DNA from: Rhodovulum sp. P5
Lineage (GTDB): Bacteria; Pseudomonadota; Alphaproteobacteria; Rhodobacterales; Rhodobacteraceae
Direction: 5' to 3'
DNA: 64,000 bases
Assembly (NCBI RefSeq): GCF_002079305.1
Contig: NZ_CP015039.1
Coordinates: 1,695,501 to 1,759,500 of the forward strand
Part shown: piece after piece, positions 19,131 to 28,348 of the stretch
Layout of the letters: the number at the start of each line of letters is the position of its first letter
How positions within the stretch are numbered: the stretch's first letter is position 1
Translations under genes and position numbers: made by a program
The notes under the pieces: generated by a model
Databases searched by the model: none
The model's input: only the letters and a program-made list of their open reading frames with translations
What the model was told of the DNA's origin: nothing

Positions 19131-19153
19131 TTCCCCTCGGCTCCACCATTCCT
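19131..19153 (+). repeat. attR: right 23-bp direct repeat of the integrated element
   Basis: An exact copy of the 23 bases at 10853-10875, that is the end of the tRNA-Ala T arm, acceptor, CCA and five bases. No other tRNA part is present here, so it is the duplicated target half, not a second tRNA gene. It marks the right end of the element; 19154 onward is host sequence. Confidence 0.9.
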
Positions 19154-19272
19154 ACCGATATGTTCGATTGTGACGCCAGCACGGGCCCGACTGTTTGCGC
19201 AGGCGATACCCCCTGAGTCATGGCCGAACAAGTCGGCGTTCCCCCGCGTTTTCGGCGGCCTCCAAGGCAAGG

Positions 19273-19321
19273 CAAAAAACGCGCATCGGCCCCCTGATCG
19301 TTCCGATGGGACAGGGGGCCG
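19273..19321 (-). terminator. Rho-independent terminator of the FG-GAP gene
   Basis: Perfect 10-bp stem CGGCCCCCTG/CAGGGGGCCG (19287-19296 and 19312-19321). On the reverse strand it is followed, after 7 bases, by a run of six to seven T. It lies about 50 bases after the stop of the leftward gene at 19370. Confidence 0.75.
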
Positions 19322-19369
19322 AGCGTTAAGGTAAGGCAATACGCTCTCGGCGCGCGACGGATACAGGGA

Positions 19370-20683
19370 TTAGACGATATCCCAGTCCAGTCCAACGTCG
19401 TCGATGGTGTGATAGGTCGCGTTGCCGTCGTTCATTTCCCAATAGCTGACACGGCCGGTGTCCTTGCGCCAGATGACATCGTCGGTGCCATCGCCGTTCA
19501 CGTCGGCCACATCCTCGACCGACCAGTCTGTCCCGGACCAGTCGATGGCGTGATAGGTGTCCTGCCCGTCATGCATCTCGAAATAGCCGACATGGCCAGT
19601 GTCCTTGCGCCACAGGATATCATCGGTGCCGTCGCCATTCAGGTCGCCCACACCCTCGACCGACCAATCCGTCCCCGCCCAGCCAATCGCGTGGTAGGTG
19701 TGGCTGCCATTGTCCATCTCGAAATAGCCGACATGGCCGGCCGACTTGCGCCACAGGATGTCATCCGTCCCGTCACCGTTCAGATCGCCGATGCCCACGA
19801 CCGTCCAGTCGGTACCGGCCCAGCCGATGGCCTGGTAGGTGTGGCTGCCATTGTCCATTTCGAAATAGCCGACATGGCCGGCCGACTTGCGCCACAGGAT
19901 ATCGTCGGTGCCGTCGCCGTTCAGATCGCCCGTGCCTGCGACGGACCAGTCGGTGCCGGCCCAGCCGATGGCGTGGTAAGTCTTGTTACCATCGGTCATC
20001 TCCCAATAGCCGACATGGCCGGTGTCCTTGCGCCACAGGATGTCGTCGGTTCCGTCGCCGGTGAAATCCTGCAATGTGTCGCCATCGGGGGTTTGCGGCT
20101 GGGAGTCGGGATCGGGCGACCCGTCGTAGATGTCGACGATTTCCAGCCCCCGGTACTGCTCGGTCGTGTAATAGTCGGAATTGTAGTACTGCCCGCCAGA
20201 CAACGGCGTGCGCACCTGCAAGGCGGCCAGAACCTGGGTGACGGTGCTGAAATCCGCATCGAACCCCAGAAGGAACTGATAGGTCATGTCCCCGTCCAGC
20301 TCTCCGGCGGGGAAGGTTCGGGTCATTTGTTGGAACAGCAGGACGTTGTTCGACAGGCCTTCCTCGGGCGAAGTGCTCGATATCCCGTATTGACCGGCCA
20401 GGCCCGAAACCGTCTGCGTGCCGAAACCGGATTTCGGGTTTTCGACGGTGATCGTCGCGGTTCCGGAAAGCGTGACGGCCGTGTCGACCTCGGGCATCGT
20501 GAAGTCGGCCGCGAAGGGCGACCCCGACATCTGCATCACGATGGTATAGGATGTGCTGCTGAGAAGCGGGCCAATCGGGTCGGCCACCACCTCCCAATCG
20601 AGTTCGCCGGTGATCGTCACCCGGTCATTACGTTCATCAAGCGTGACGGTCACCGGATCGGTGTCGTTTATCGAGAGCGCCAT
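19370..20683 (-). CDS. FG-GAP/VCBS repeat protein
   Basis: A 437-residue protein, probably extracellular though it has no classical signal peptide. Residues 1-205 form an acidic domain of unknown type. Residues 206-437 are five tandem 47-residue repeats, each starting with a calcium-binding-like D-x-NGDGTDDILWRK and containing HVGYFEM and AIGWAGTDW. Such repeats build beta-propeller blades or calcium-dependent adhesion modules; five blades are fewer than a full seven-bladed propeller. The start is ATG 20683 with GAGGGA just upstream. It is the first host gene after attR and has its own terminator. Confidence 0.8.
   Translation of the reverse strand: MALSINDTDPVTVTLDERNDRVTITGELDWEVVADPIGPLLSSTSYTIVMQMSGSPFAADFTMPEVDTAVTLSGTATITVENPKSGFGTQTVSGLAGQYGISSTSPEEGLSNNVLLFQQMTRTFPAGELDGDMTYQFLLGFDADFSTVTQVLAALQVRTPLSGGQYYNSDYYTTEQYRGLEIVDIYDGSPDPDSQPQTPDGDTLQDFTGDGTDDILWRKDTGHVGYWEMTDGNKTYHAIGWAGTDWSVAGTGDLNGDGTDDILWRKSAGHVGYFEMDNGSHTYQAIGWAGTDWTVVGIGDLNGDGTDDILWRKSAGHVGYFEMDNGSHTYHAIGWAGTDWSVEGVGDLNGDGTDDILWRKDTGHVGYFEMHDGQDTYHAIDWSGTDWSVEDVADVNGDGTDDVIWRKDTGRVSYWEMNDGNATYHTIDDVGLDWDIV
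19373..20068 (-). repeat. Five tandem 141-bp coding repeats
   Basis: The repeat units encode the five FG-GAP-like modules. Copies two and three are nearly identical at DNA level, which points to recent duplication or gene conversion and to possible copy-number change between strains. The last copy is the most divergent. Confidence 0.85.
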
Positions 20684-20983
20684 GAAATCCCTCATCCAAT
20701 GCTATCGGCGCAGCAAATGTGGCGCGCCGGGGTCGTTCATAAGTCCTAATATATTCCTAGAAGCCTCAATATCGGACAGCTGTCAATGACGGCGGGAAAT
20801 CCGGCCACGATCACGACACAAAACCGCCCATTCTCCTGCTTCACACCCACTCTTGCGGAACAGGTCGCGAAGCCGGGCGCCAAGATTGCCGATCCATCGG
20901 CCATGTGGCGCGGCGCCAAAGACACCGCATAGACGACACCCGCGCCCGCGCTACCCTTACCGGCAAGCTGGAAGGGAGCCCCG
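20684..20983. other. Intergenic region between divergent genes
   Basis: It holds the promoters of the leftward FG-GAP gene and the rightward DUF2177 gene. An AT-rich stretch with TAATATATTCC lies near 20747-20758, a possible promoter element for the leftward gene. No further gene is seen. Confidence 0.4.
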
Positions 20984-21382
20984 ATGAAACCGATTATCCT
21001 GTACCTGTCGACGGCAACCATCTTTCTGGTCGTCGACGCGATCATGCTGAAGACGGTCATGCGGCCGCTGTTCGAACGCTACATCGCCGACTGGCTGCTG
21101 GAGGAGCCGCGGCTTGGCGCGGCGGCGGCCTTCTACCTCGCCTACGTGGCGGGGTTGATCTACCTTGTGTCATGGCCTGCCCTGCAAGCCGGTGACGGCG
21201 GGCGGGCCCTGCTGCAGGGGGCGATCCTCGGCGCGGTTGCCTATGGCACTTACGAGTTCACGAACTACGCCACCTTGCGAAACTGGTCGCCCGTCCAGGT
21301 CGCCATCGACACCAGTTGGGGCGCTGTCCTGACCGGATTGTCCGCATGGGCCGGGGTTGCGATCACCCGGGTCCTGACCTGA
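20984..21382 (+). CDS. DUF2177 family membrane protein
   Basis: The 132-residue protein has four membrane helices (about 3-22, 45-66, 74-92 and 108-128). It shows family features: FLVVDAIML in helix one, YLAYVAGLIYL in helix two and the GAVAYGTYEFTNYATLRNW block. The DUF2177 family has no proven function. GGGAGCC lies before the ATG. It stands alone between divergent genes. Confidence 0.88.
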   Translation: MKPIILYLSTATIFLVVDAIMLKTVMRPLFERYIADWLLEEPRLGAAAAFYLAYVAGLIYLVSWPALQAGDGGRALLQGAILGAVAYGTYEFTNYATLRNWSPVQVAIDTSWGAVLTGLSAWAGVAITRVLT

Positions 21383-21597
21383 TCCGTGAACGGCGAACAG
21401 GCGGAACGGGCATACATCCCGGTGGACCAAGGTTTAGGAAATGGAACAAACCGACTTGAACGCGGTCAGGTGAGTGGGCACCGACCGCGTTTCCTTGCGG
21501 TGCCGGCAGGCGGGGCGGGTCGTCCGCGGATCGGACGGCGCGCGGCGCGGGCAAGGGAGAGCGGCAGCAGTCCGTGGCGCCACCGCTCGCCAGAAAA

Positions 21598-21804
21598 TCA
21601 GATCGTCTTCAGATCGCCGGCGGATTTGCGGCCATCGCGGCCTTCGATCATCTCGTAGGATACTTTCTGATTGTCGGCGAGTCCGGTCATGCCTGCACGT
21701 TCGACGGCAGAGATATGAACGAACACGTCCTTTCCGCCGTCATCGGGGGCGATGAAGCCGTAGCCCTTGGTGGTGTTGAACCATTTCACGGTGCCGGTGG
21801 GCAT
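21598..21804 (-). CDS. Cold-shock domain protein (CspA family)
   Basis: A 68-residue nucleic-acid-binding protein. Both RNA-binding motifs are present, GTVKWFNTTKGYGFIAP (RNP1) and DVFVHISAVE (RNP2). It acts as an RNA chaperone; which member of the Csp set it is cannot be told from sequence. The ATG is at 21802-21804 with AAGGAGAC upstream. The 200-base upstream gap could carry the long 5' leader usual for csp genes. Confidence 0.95.
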   Translation of the reverse strand: MPTGTVKWFNTTKGYGFIAPDDGGKDVFVHISAVERAGMTGLADNQKVSYEMIEGRDGRKSAGDLKTI

Positions 21805-22014
21805 CCCTTGTCTCCTTCCAAGCTCCGCGCCCGCGGAATTGCAGCGCGGTCTGTCACAGCCAGGTCTTCCAGTTCTTCCGGCTGCCCAAAGAAGGAGCGG
21901 TCGTCCAGGTCGTCTGCCGTCACGGCTCAATAAATCAGCCCGAATCGCCTGAAAAGCAAGCGGTGGCTGGTCGCCCCACCCATTTGGGGTATGGTTGGCG
22001 AAACCGGAGGCATC

Positions 22015-22341
22015 ATGATCCTTTACGGCCTGAAAACCTGTGACACCTGCCGCAAGGCCCGCGCTGCGCTTGAGAAGGCGGGCCACGAGGTGCGGTTTCA
22101 CGATGTCCGCGACATGCCGCTTGGGGCCGAGGATCTCACGCGGTTGCTCGACGCGTTCGGTGACGCGCTGATCAATCGGCGTTCCACCACATGGCGGCAA
22201 CTGGATGAAGGGGAGCGGGCACGCCCACCGCTCGACCTGCTGGGCGATCACCCGACGCTGATGAAACGGCCGGCGATAGATACCGGAGAGACGCTGTATC
22301 TCGGCTGGGGCAAGGAGATTCAGGCCGCGCTGATCGGCTAG
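22015..22341 (+). CDS. ArsC/Spx-family reductase-like protein
   Basis: A 108-residue thioredoxin-fold protein starting MILYGLKTCDTCRKARAALE with a redox CxxC (Cys9, Cys12). The motif INRRSTTWRQL and the LLGDHPTLMKRPAI block place it in the ArsC family near YffB, not with true arsenate reductases, so arsenate reduction is not claimed. The ATG at 22015 is preceded by GGAGG at 22006-22010. No ars genes are nearby. Confidence 0.85.
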   Translation: MILYGLKTCDTCRKARAALEKAGHEVRFHDVRDMPLGAEDLTRLLDAFGDALINRRSTTWRQLDEGERARPPLDLLGDHPTLMKRPAIDTGETLYLGWGKEIQAALIG

Positions 22342-22350
22342 GCGCGACCG

Positions 22351-22533
22351 TCACTCGACCTTCCGGGCCTCATCGACCAGCATGATCGGAATCCCACCCC
22401 GGATCGGGAAGGCCAGCCCCGCCGCCTTTGACACCAGCTCGTGCCGCTCCGCATCATACCGCAACACGGCGTTGGTGACGGGGCAGACCAGCGATTCCAG
22501 CATCTTGCGGTCGGCGGGGGGCAGGTCGGTCAC
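22351..22533 (-). CDS. Trm112 family protein (UPF0434)
   Basis: A 60-residue protein: a [17 protein letters not shown] start and a C-terminal [17 protein letters not shown] block, the standard YcaR/UPF0434 layout. Only one cysteine of the usual zinc-binding set is seen. In eukaryotes and archaea Trm112 activates methyltransferases; the bacterial role is less clear. It starts with GTG at 22533, overlapping the stop of the upstream gene (GTGA), so it is co-translated with the LON-domain gene. Confidence 0.88.
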   Translation of the reverse strand: MTDLPPADRKMLESLVCPVTNAVLRYDAERHELVSKAAGLAFPIRGGIPIMLVDEARKVE

Positions 22534-23198
22534 TGCATCTTTTCCTCGTCGGTGCCGCTGCGCAGCGCAAACTCGATCAGCGTGACCAGCGTTTCGCGCC
22601 GTGTCGGAAGCGAGGGCGCCTCGAGCAGCGCCTGCTTGTCCTCCGGCGGGAAGGGGCACAGCATCGACAGAGAGTTGATCAGCAACTCATCCTCGGCCTC
22701 TTGCAGGCTCTCCCAGTCGGTCGACAAGCCGCGGCTGGCGAAGAACCGGCTGAGCAGCGGCATGAACGTCTCTCGGTCGAAGGCACCGTCATCTTCCCCG
22801 GCGCCCAGATCGGGGGCGAACCCGTCCCATGACACATCGGCCTTGAGGTAAGGCGTGAACCCCGCCTGCTCTTTCAGGATGCGGAACCGGGAAATGCCGT
22901 TCAGCGTGATCATGTACCGCCCGTCCTCGGTCTCCGAAAAGGCGGTCACGCGGCCAGCACAGCCGATGCTGTGCAGCTTGCGTTCCTCGCTGCCCGGCAC
23001 CTCTCGCGGCTGGACCATCCCGATCAGCCGGTGCGGGGTTTTCAGCGTGTCGTCGAGCATCGCCAGATAGCGCGGCTCGAATATGTGCAAAGGCAACCGG
23101 GCGCGCGGCAAAAGCAGCGCGCCGGGAAGCGGAAAGATCGGGATGGTCTCTGGCAGGTCGGCCGCATTGAACATGCCGAACAAGCTAGGCCGCGGCAT
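22530..23198 (-). CDS. LON substrate-binding domain protein
   Basis: A 222-residue protein with the N-terminal LON domain only: [26 protein letters not shown], then [13 protein letters not shown] and [17 protein letters not shown]. There is no AAA+ or protease domain, so it is not Lon protease. Its role is probably protein binding, perhaps in quality control. An alternative start is the ATG 24 bases further in. It follows the thioredoxin-TPR gene by 3 bases and overlaps the Trm112 gene, so the three form an operon. Confidence 0.9.
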   Translation of the reverse strand: MPRPSLFGMFNAADLPETIPIFPLPGALLLPRARLPLHIFEPRYLAMLDDTLKTPHRLIGMVQPREVPGSEERKLHSIGCAGRVTAFSETEDGRYMITLNGISRFRILKEQAGFTPYLKADVSWDGFAPDLGAGEDDGAFDRETFMPLLSRFFASRGLSTDWESLQEAEDELLINSLSMLCPFPPEDKQALLEAPSLPTRRETLVTLIEFALRSGTDEEKMQ

Positions 23199-23201
23199 CC
23201 G

Positions 23202-24110
23202 TCAGGCAAATATCAGGGAGGAGAGTTTTCTGCGGCCTTTCAGCACGATCGGGTCCTGCGGTTTGAGCGCATCGAAGATGGTGAAAAGCTGGGCCTTCGC
23301 CGCGCCGTCGTTCCATTCGCTGTCGCGCCGGAACAGCTCCAGAAGCTGGTCCACTGCCTCCTCGATCTCGCCATTGGCATGAAGCGCCTTGGCAAGGTCG
23401 AAACGGGCCTGATGGTTATCGGCATCATGGTCCACGGCGGCCCGCAACTCGGCTACGGGGCCTGCCTCGGCCGCCTGCCGGGCAAGGTCGACCTGTGCGC
23501 GAGCGGCCTCGATCTCGGGCGCGTTGGCGATTTCGGCCGGCACGGCGGCCAGCAGACCTTCGGCCTGCTCGACCTCTTTCAGCGCCAGATGCGACCGGAT
23601 CAGCCCGCCATAGGCGGCGGCGTTCTCCGGCTCTTGCGCCAGAATGGCGGCGAAGGTCTGCGCGGCATCCACGGCCGCCCCTTCGCCCAGCATCGCCTCG
23701 GCCTCGGTCACCGCTTCGGCAAGACCGCCGTCGCCGCCTGCCCCGACCACCCGGTCGATGAACGCCTTGATCTCGGAGGCCGGCAGCGCCCCCTGGAACC
23801 CGTCGACCGGCTGGCCCTGGTGAAAGGCATAGACCGTCGGGATCGACTGGATGCGCAACTGCGCCGCGATCTGCTGGTTTTCGTCCACGTTCACCTTGAC
23901 CATGCGCACCTTGCCGCCGGCCTCGGTCACCCCTTGTTCAAGCGCCGGCCCCAACGCCTTGCACGGCCCGCACCACGGGGCCCAGAAATCGACGATCACC
24001 GGCACCTCGTTGGAGGCGTCGATCACGTCCTCCATGAAGGTCATCTCGCTGATCTCCTTGATCAGGTCGCCCTTGGGCGCGTCCGCGCCATTTCCGCCAA
24101 GTCCCAACAT
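23202..24110 (-). CDS. Thioredoxin fused to TPR-like domain (CnoX/YbbN type)
   Basis: The 302-residue protein has a thioredoxin domain at residues 20-125 with the active site WAPWCGPCK (Cys47, Cys50) and RIQSIPTVYAF. A helical co-chaperone domain follows, ending in the family signature FRRDSEWNDGAAKAQLFTIFDAL. Proteins of this type guard client proteins from over-oxidation and hand them to GroEL. The canonical CGPC is kept here, while E. coli CnoX has lost it. Start ATG 24110. It leads a three-gene operon with the LON-domain and Trm112 genes. Confidence 0.92.
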   Translation of the reverse strand: MLGLGGNGADAPKGDLIKEISEMTFMEDVIDASNEVPVIVDFWAPWCGPCKALGPALEQGVTEAGGKVRMVKVNVDENQQIAAQLRIQSIPTVYAFHQGQPVDGFQGALPASEIKAFIDRVVGAGGDGGLAEAVTEAEAMLGEGAAVDAAQTFAAILAQEPENAAAYGGLIRSHLALKEVEQAEGLLAAVPAEIANAPEIEAARAQVDLARQAAEAGPVAELRAAVDHDADNHQARFDLAKALHANGEIEEAVDQLLELFRRDSEWNDGAAKAQLFTIFDALKPQDPIVLKGRRKLSSLIFA

Positions 24111-24179
24111 CCAGTCGTCTCCGCCTTTCAGGGATTTTCGCCATATATGAGCTTCACCGGGCAAAACCCAAGGGCGAAC

Positions 24180-24968
24180 TCACAAATCGAATGTCGCAAG
24201 AACCGGAACGTGGTCCGAGGGCTGCTCCCACCCCCGCGCGTCGCGCAGGATGCGGCTGGAATGCGCCGCCCCGGAAATGTCACCGGTGGCCCAGACGTGA
24301 TCCAGCCGCCGTCCCCGGTCCGACGCCGCCCAGTCGCGCGCCCGGTACGACCACCAGGAATAAAGCTTGCCCTCGGGGATGTCCTTGCGCGTGACATCCA
24401 CCCAGCCGCCCGCCTCCTGCGCGGCGATCAGCCCCTCGACCTCGACCGGGGTGTGGCTGATGATCTTCAGCATCTGCTTGTGGGACCAGACGTCATCCTC
24501 CAGCGGCGCGATGTTCAGATCGCCCACGAGGATCGCCCTTTCGGGCCGGTTTCCGTGGAACCAGTCGCGCATATCGGCCACGTAGTCGAGTTTCTGTCCG
24601 AATTTCTCGTTCTTCTCCCGGTCGGGCACATCGCCGCCGGCAGGCACATAGAAATTGTGCACCACCACGCCGTTTTCCAGCCGTGCCGCCACATGGCGCG
24701 CATGGCCCAGCCCCGCGAAATCCAGATCGCCCGCGTCTTCCAGCGGCAGCCGCGACAGGATCGCGACGCCGTTATAACCTTTTTGCCCGCGCGCCACGAT
24801 ATGGCCATAGCCAAGCGCCTCGAACGGCTCCACCGGGATCTTGTCGACGGGACATTTGCATTCCTGAAGGCACAGGATGTCGGGGGCCTCTTCCCGAAGG
24901 ACGCGTTCGACAAGCCCCTTGCGCAGTCGGACGGAGTTGATGTTCCAGGTGGCAAGGGTAAATGGCAT
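24180..24968 (-). CDS. xth: Exodeoxyribonuclease III
   Basis: A 262-residue AP endonuclease/3'-5' exonuclease of base-excision repair. It has the EEP-fold motifs TLATWNINSVRLR, LCLQECKC (metal-binding Glu36), YNGVAILSR, LVGDLNIAP and a C-terminal SDHVPVLATFDL. It is full length. It is transcribed in the same direction as the thioredoxin operon but 70 bases upstream of it. Confidence 0.96.
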   Translation of the reverse strand: MPFTLATWNINSVRLRKGLVERVLREEAPDILCLQECKCPVDKIPVEPFEALGYGHIVARGQKGYNGVAILSRLPLEDAGDLDFAGLGHARHVAARLENGVVVHNFYVPAGGDVPDREKNEKFGQKLDYVADMRDWFHGNRPERAILVGDLNIAPLEDDVWSHKQMLKIISHTPVEVEGLIAAQEAGGWVDVTRKDIPEGKLYSWWSYRARDWAASDRGRRLDHVWATGDISGAAHSSRILRDARGWEQPSDHVPVLATFDL

Positions 24969-25118
24969 GGGCTGTCCTGTCGGCAGTTTCCGGGGCTCGC
25001 GCAGCCTAGGCGGGCGCGGTCAGGCCTGCAACCACCCGCGGGCGGTTTGTACACGCCCAAATGCGAACGCCCGCCCGCCAGACGGCGGACGGACGTTCAG
25101 CATCTTGCAGAATGTGGA

Positions 25119-25880
25119 TCAGCCGGCCTTGCGGGCGAACCGGCGCGCGGCCCCAAGGCCCCCCAGCGCCGTCCCCATCAGCACCAGCGATGCCGGAAGC
25201 GGAACATCCCCGCCCACCGTCACATGCACGGCAAACACATCGGCCACACCGACCTGCCCACCGGTGTTGTTCCAGTTCGTATCCGTGGTCAGGGTCGAAT
25301 ACAGGAAGCCACGGTTCGTCAGACCGATGTCATCGGTCCGGGTCGTTTCCCAGCTGCAGGCATCGGCGCCATCGCCGTCAAGAACGACCATATGGCCGAC
25401 ATCGGAACCACAGCCGCCATAGTTGCGGTTGATGTACCAGTGACGGTCATTGCTGGTGTGACCCGCGATCGAGAAGTAGTTGTGAACATCCGTCGTCAGG
25501 TCGTCGGGCCAGCTGGAGCCGCTGACATTGGCGACCGCGAAGAAGTCGGTCATCGTGGTGCCGGCCGCGTCGAATTCCACATAGGCCACTTCGGAGCCTT
25601 GCGAATACATCGACACCCGCACAGACTCCACCTCTGCCCAGTCGATCGACCCATTGCGGTAGTCGATACCGTTGTTGACCAGATCGGTCGCACCGGCGAC
25701 ACCCTCGTTCCAGCCGGTCCCGTCGGTCCAGCCGCTATAGGCATCCAGACGCCCGGCCGACGAGGCATCCGGCGTCAGGTCGCTGAGTTTCATCGCAAGG
25801 ATAGAAGCGGCATTTGCCTGCGACGCCAAAAGCAGCGCCGCGGCGCTGGCCGCCGCGAGAAGAGCTTTGGTACCCATCAT
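25119..25880 (-). CDS. VPLPA-CTERM surface-sorted protein
   Basis: A 253-residue secreted protein. It has an N-terminal signal peptide (about 1-24, ending SQANA) and a C-terminal sorting tail made of VPLPASLVLMG, a hydrophobic helix and ARRFARK. In Rhodobacterales such tails are recognised by an exosortase, which cuts at the motif and anchors or releases the protein. The body is unrecognised, rich in Asp, Thr and Trp, with a few cysteines. Exosortase genes are not in the window. Two adjacent ATGs compete for the start; GAGGGGG precedes both. Confidence 0.88.
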   Translation of the reverse strand: MMGTKALLAAASAAALLLASQANAASILAMKLSDLTPDASSAGRLDAYSGWTDGTGWNEGVAGATDLVNNGIDYRNGSIDWAEVESVRVSMYSQGSEVAYVEFDAAGTTMTDFFAVANVSGSSWPDDLTTDVHNYFSIAGHTSNDRHWYINRNYGGCGSDVGHMVVLDGDGADACSWETTRTDDIGLTNRGFLYSTLTTDTNWNNTGGQVGVADVFAVHVTVGGDVPLPASLVLMGTALGGLGAARRFARKAG

Positions 25881-26100
25881 GAGTCCCCCTCAAGTACACA
25901 TTACAAGGGGACGATGCGCGCATTGCCGCGGCAAGTCAAATTCTTGCCGCAAGAATGCCTGAATTGCCTCGGGCCGCGGCAGGCTTTGGAAACAGTCGGA
26001 ACCCGGGCGCCGTTTTGTCGTCATGCTGACGCCTGATGCCCTTGGCTGCGGGCGTGGCGGCACATGAACCGCCCGCCCGGTCTGCCATCTTCCGCAGAGG

Positions 26101-26787
26101 TCACGCGACCAGGCGATAGCCCCCCGACTCGGTCACCAGAAGCCGCGCGTTGGACGGATCGGGCTCGATCTTCTGGCGCAGGCGGTAGATGTGGGTTTCC
26201 AGCGTATGGGTGGTCACCCCGGCATTGTAGCCCCAGACCTCGTGCAACAGCACATCGCGCGCCACCACGCCTTCCGACGCCCGGTAGAGATATTTCAGGA
26301 TGTTGGTTTCCTTCTCCGTCAGGCGGATCTTGCGGTCTTCCTCGGTGATCAGCATCTTCATCGACGGCTTGAACGTGTACGGCCCAAGCTGGAAGACCGC
26401 ATCCTCCGACTGCTCGTGCTGGCGCAGTTGCGCGCGAATGCGGGCCAGCAGCACCGGAAACTTGAACGGCTTGGTCACATAGTCGTTCGCCCCGGCATCC
26501 AGACCCAGGATCGTGTCGGCATCGCTGTCATGGCCCGTCAGCATTATGATGGGGCATTTGACATTCTGCTTGCGCATCAACCGGCACAGTTCCCGCCCGT
26601 CCGTGTCGGGCAAGCCCACATCGAGGATCACCAGATCATAGAGCGCCTCCTTGGCCTTCTCCATCGCCTCGGCGCCGTTGCCGGCCTCGAACACGTCGAA
26701 ATCCTCAGTCATGACAAGCTGCTCGCTCAGCGCCTCGCGCAAGTCGTCTTCATCATCGACCAGCAGGATCTTTTTCAGATTGCTCAT
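26101..26787 (-). CDS. OmpR-family response regulator, CenR-like
   Basis: A 228-residue transcription factor. The receiver domain (1-120) has the acidic pair Asp11-Asp12, the phosphoacceptor Asp56 in LVILDVGLP and Lys106 in TKPF. The C-terminal winged helix (132-228) includes RLTEKETNILKYL and GVTTHTLETHIYRLRQKIE. The sequence resembles an alphaproteobacterial regulator group that includes CenR, an essential envelope regulator; that assignment is tentative. The ATG at 26787 is preceded by AGGAGA. It has no partner kinase next to it, as is usual for that group. Confidence 0.85.
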   Translation of the reverse strand: MSNLKKILLVDDEDDLREALSEQLVMTEDFDVFEAGNGAEAMEKAKEALYDLVILDVGLPDTDGRELCRLMRKQNVKCPIIMLTGHDSDADTILGLDAGANDYVTKPFKFPVLLARIRAQLRQHEQSEDAVFQLGPYTFKPSMKMLITEEDRKIRLTEKETNILKYLYRASEGVVARDVLLHEVWGYNAGVTTHTLETHIYRLRQKIEPDPSNARLLVTESGGYRLVA

Positions 26788-26944
26788 CGGGGTGTCTCCT
26801 CTGTCTGACCTGCGCATCAGATGACGCCCCCTGCAGGGGCCACAAGATTTGCAACAGGTTTTTCACGCAAGCGTGTGGCCTACGGCGGAATTGTTTCATA
26901 TCTGTCGGACTTGGCCGCGCACCGCCCACAGGAAAGGACCGCCC

Positions 26945-28024
26945 ATGCCCCTTGGCCCCGACGGCACAGAACGCATCGCCCGCGCCCGCGGCGATCTGCG
27001 CATGGGCGTGCCTGTCATGGTCGGCGCCCTTGTCGTCGTCGCCGCCGAAACGCTGACGCCCGACCGGATGGCGGCGCTGCGCGCCTTGGGCGGCGAACCG
27101 GTGCTGGCGATCACGGCCCGCCGGGCGACAACGCTGAAGGCACGGCCCTATGACGGCGACATCGCGCGCCTGCGCCTGCCGCCAGAGGCAACGCCAGACT
27201 GGGTCCGCGGCGTGGCAGAGCCCGCCAACGACCTCGACCAGCCGCTTTTCGGCCCGTTCCACACCCTGCGCGGGGGCGAGGCCGCGGCCTATCGTGCCGC
27301 AATCGCATTGGCCAAGACGGCGCAACTTCTGCCCGCCGTGCTCGCCGTCGAGGTGACCGACCCCGCAGGCATCGCCCGGACACAGGACCTGACACGGATC
27401 ACGCTTGCAGACGCGGCCCTTGCCCAAACCGATGCCGCAACCGTGGCAGAGGTCGTGTCGGCCCGCGTGCCGCTCGCGGTGTCACGGGCGGGCCGCGTCC
27501 ATGTCTTCCGCCCGGCCGATGGCAGCGAGGAACACTATGCCGTCGAAATCGGCAGCCCCCCGCGCGGGGCGCCGGTTCTGGCCCGGCTCCATTCGGCCTG
27601 TTTCACCGGCGACCTGCTGGGCAGCCTGAAATGCGATTGCGGCGCGCAACTGACCGCCGCGCTGGCCCAGATGGGCGCCGAAGGCGCGGGCGTCCTGCTC
27701 TACCTCAACCAGGAGGGACGCGGCATCGGCCTTGCCAACAAGATGCGCGCCTATTCCCTGCAGGATCAGGGCTTCGACACGGTCGAGGCCAACCACCGGC
27801 TGGGGTTTGAAGATGACGAGCGTGATTTTCGCATCGGCGCGGCGATCCTGCGCGAGATGGGGTTTTCAGCCGTGCGGCTGATGACCAACAACCCCGCCAA
27901 GATCGAGATGATGCGCGCCAACGGGATCGACGTATCCGAACGCGTGCCCCTGAAGGTGGGACACACGCCGGAAAATGCCCGCTACCTTGCCACGAAGGCC
28001 GAAAAGTCCGGGCATATGCTATAG
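26945..28024 (+). CDS. ribA: GTP cyclohydrolase II
   Basis: It converts GTP to the diaminopyrimidine that starts riboflavin synthesis. The 359-residue protein has the catalytic domain in its C-terminal 200 residues: zinc cysteines C-x10-C-x-C in SACFTGDLLGSLKCDCG, then LYLNQEGRGIGLANK, LGFEDDERDF, and TNNPAKIEMM. The N-terminal 150 residues are an extension that has lost the DHBP synthase activity found in RibBA; this long form is common in alphaproteobacteria. Start ATG 26945. It is divergent from the response regulator. Confidence 0.93.
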   Translation: MPLGPDGTERIARARGDLRMGVPVMVGALVVVAAETLTPDRMAALRALGGEPVLAITARRATTLKARPYDGDIARLRLPPEATPDWVRGVAEPANDLDQPLFGPFHTLRGGEAAAYRAAIALAKTAQLLPAVLAVEVTDPAGIARTQDLTRITLADAALAQTDAATVAEVVSARVPLAVSRAGRVHVFRPADGSEEHYAVEIGSPPRGAPVLARLHSACFTGDLLGSLKCDCGAQLTAALAQMGAEGAGVLLYLNQEGRGIGLANKMRAYSLQDQGFDTVEANHRLGFEDDERDFRIGAAILREMGFSAVRLMTNNPAKIEMMRANGIDVSERVPLKVGHTPENARYLATKAEKSGHML

Positions 28025-28028
28025 CGCC

Positions 28029-28211
28029 TCAGCCCTGATGCGGGGCCCGCATCTCCTTGATCGCGGCTTGGACCTTTCGCCACGTATCGGCCTGCGCCAC
28101 TTCGCCCTCGTCCTCCAGCGCGACAGCCTTCTGGGCCGCTTCCGCCTCGGCCTTGTCGCCATGGGCCTCATAAAGCGCGCGGGCGTATTCCATGACCTTC
28201 GCCGTTTCCAT
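28029..28211 (-). CDS. Small alpha-helical hypothetical protein
   Basis: A 60-residue, Ala- and Glu-rich helical protein starting METAKVMEYARALYEAHGDK. It has no membrane segment. The arrangement (helix, acidic turn EDEGEVAQADTW, helix) resembles small conserved proteins of Rhodobacteraceae. It lies tail-to-tail with ribA, 4 bases apart. The function is unknown. Confidence 0.7.
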   Translation of the reverse strand: METAKVMEYARALYEAHGDKAEAEAAQKAVALEDEGEVAQADTWRKVQAAIKEMRAPHQG

Positions 28212-28348
28212 CTCGAACCTCCTCCAGTCCTTCCGGATGCAACATTTGCGCGACTCCGCGGTCAGTTTAACACGGCCCGAAGCTCTCTTGGTTGATCCGC
28301 CTCAAGACCGCGCTGGTCCGTGGCGCGCGATTGCGGCAGTCTGCCCCC

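Noticed and set aside
19131..19153. Second tRNA-Ala gene
   Set aside because: Only the last 18 bases of the tRNA plus five flanking bases are present; no D or anticodon arm. It is attR.
22015..22341. Arsenate reductase
   Set aside because: The CxxC and the RRSTTW block fit the YffB/Spx side of the family, and no ars genes are near.
22971..26036. Long plus-strand open frame (1021 codons) across five leftward genes
   Set aside because: Antisense to the LON, thioredoxin, xth and VPLPA genes, with shadow-frame composition and no domain.
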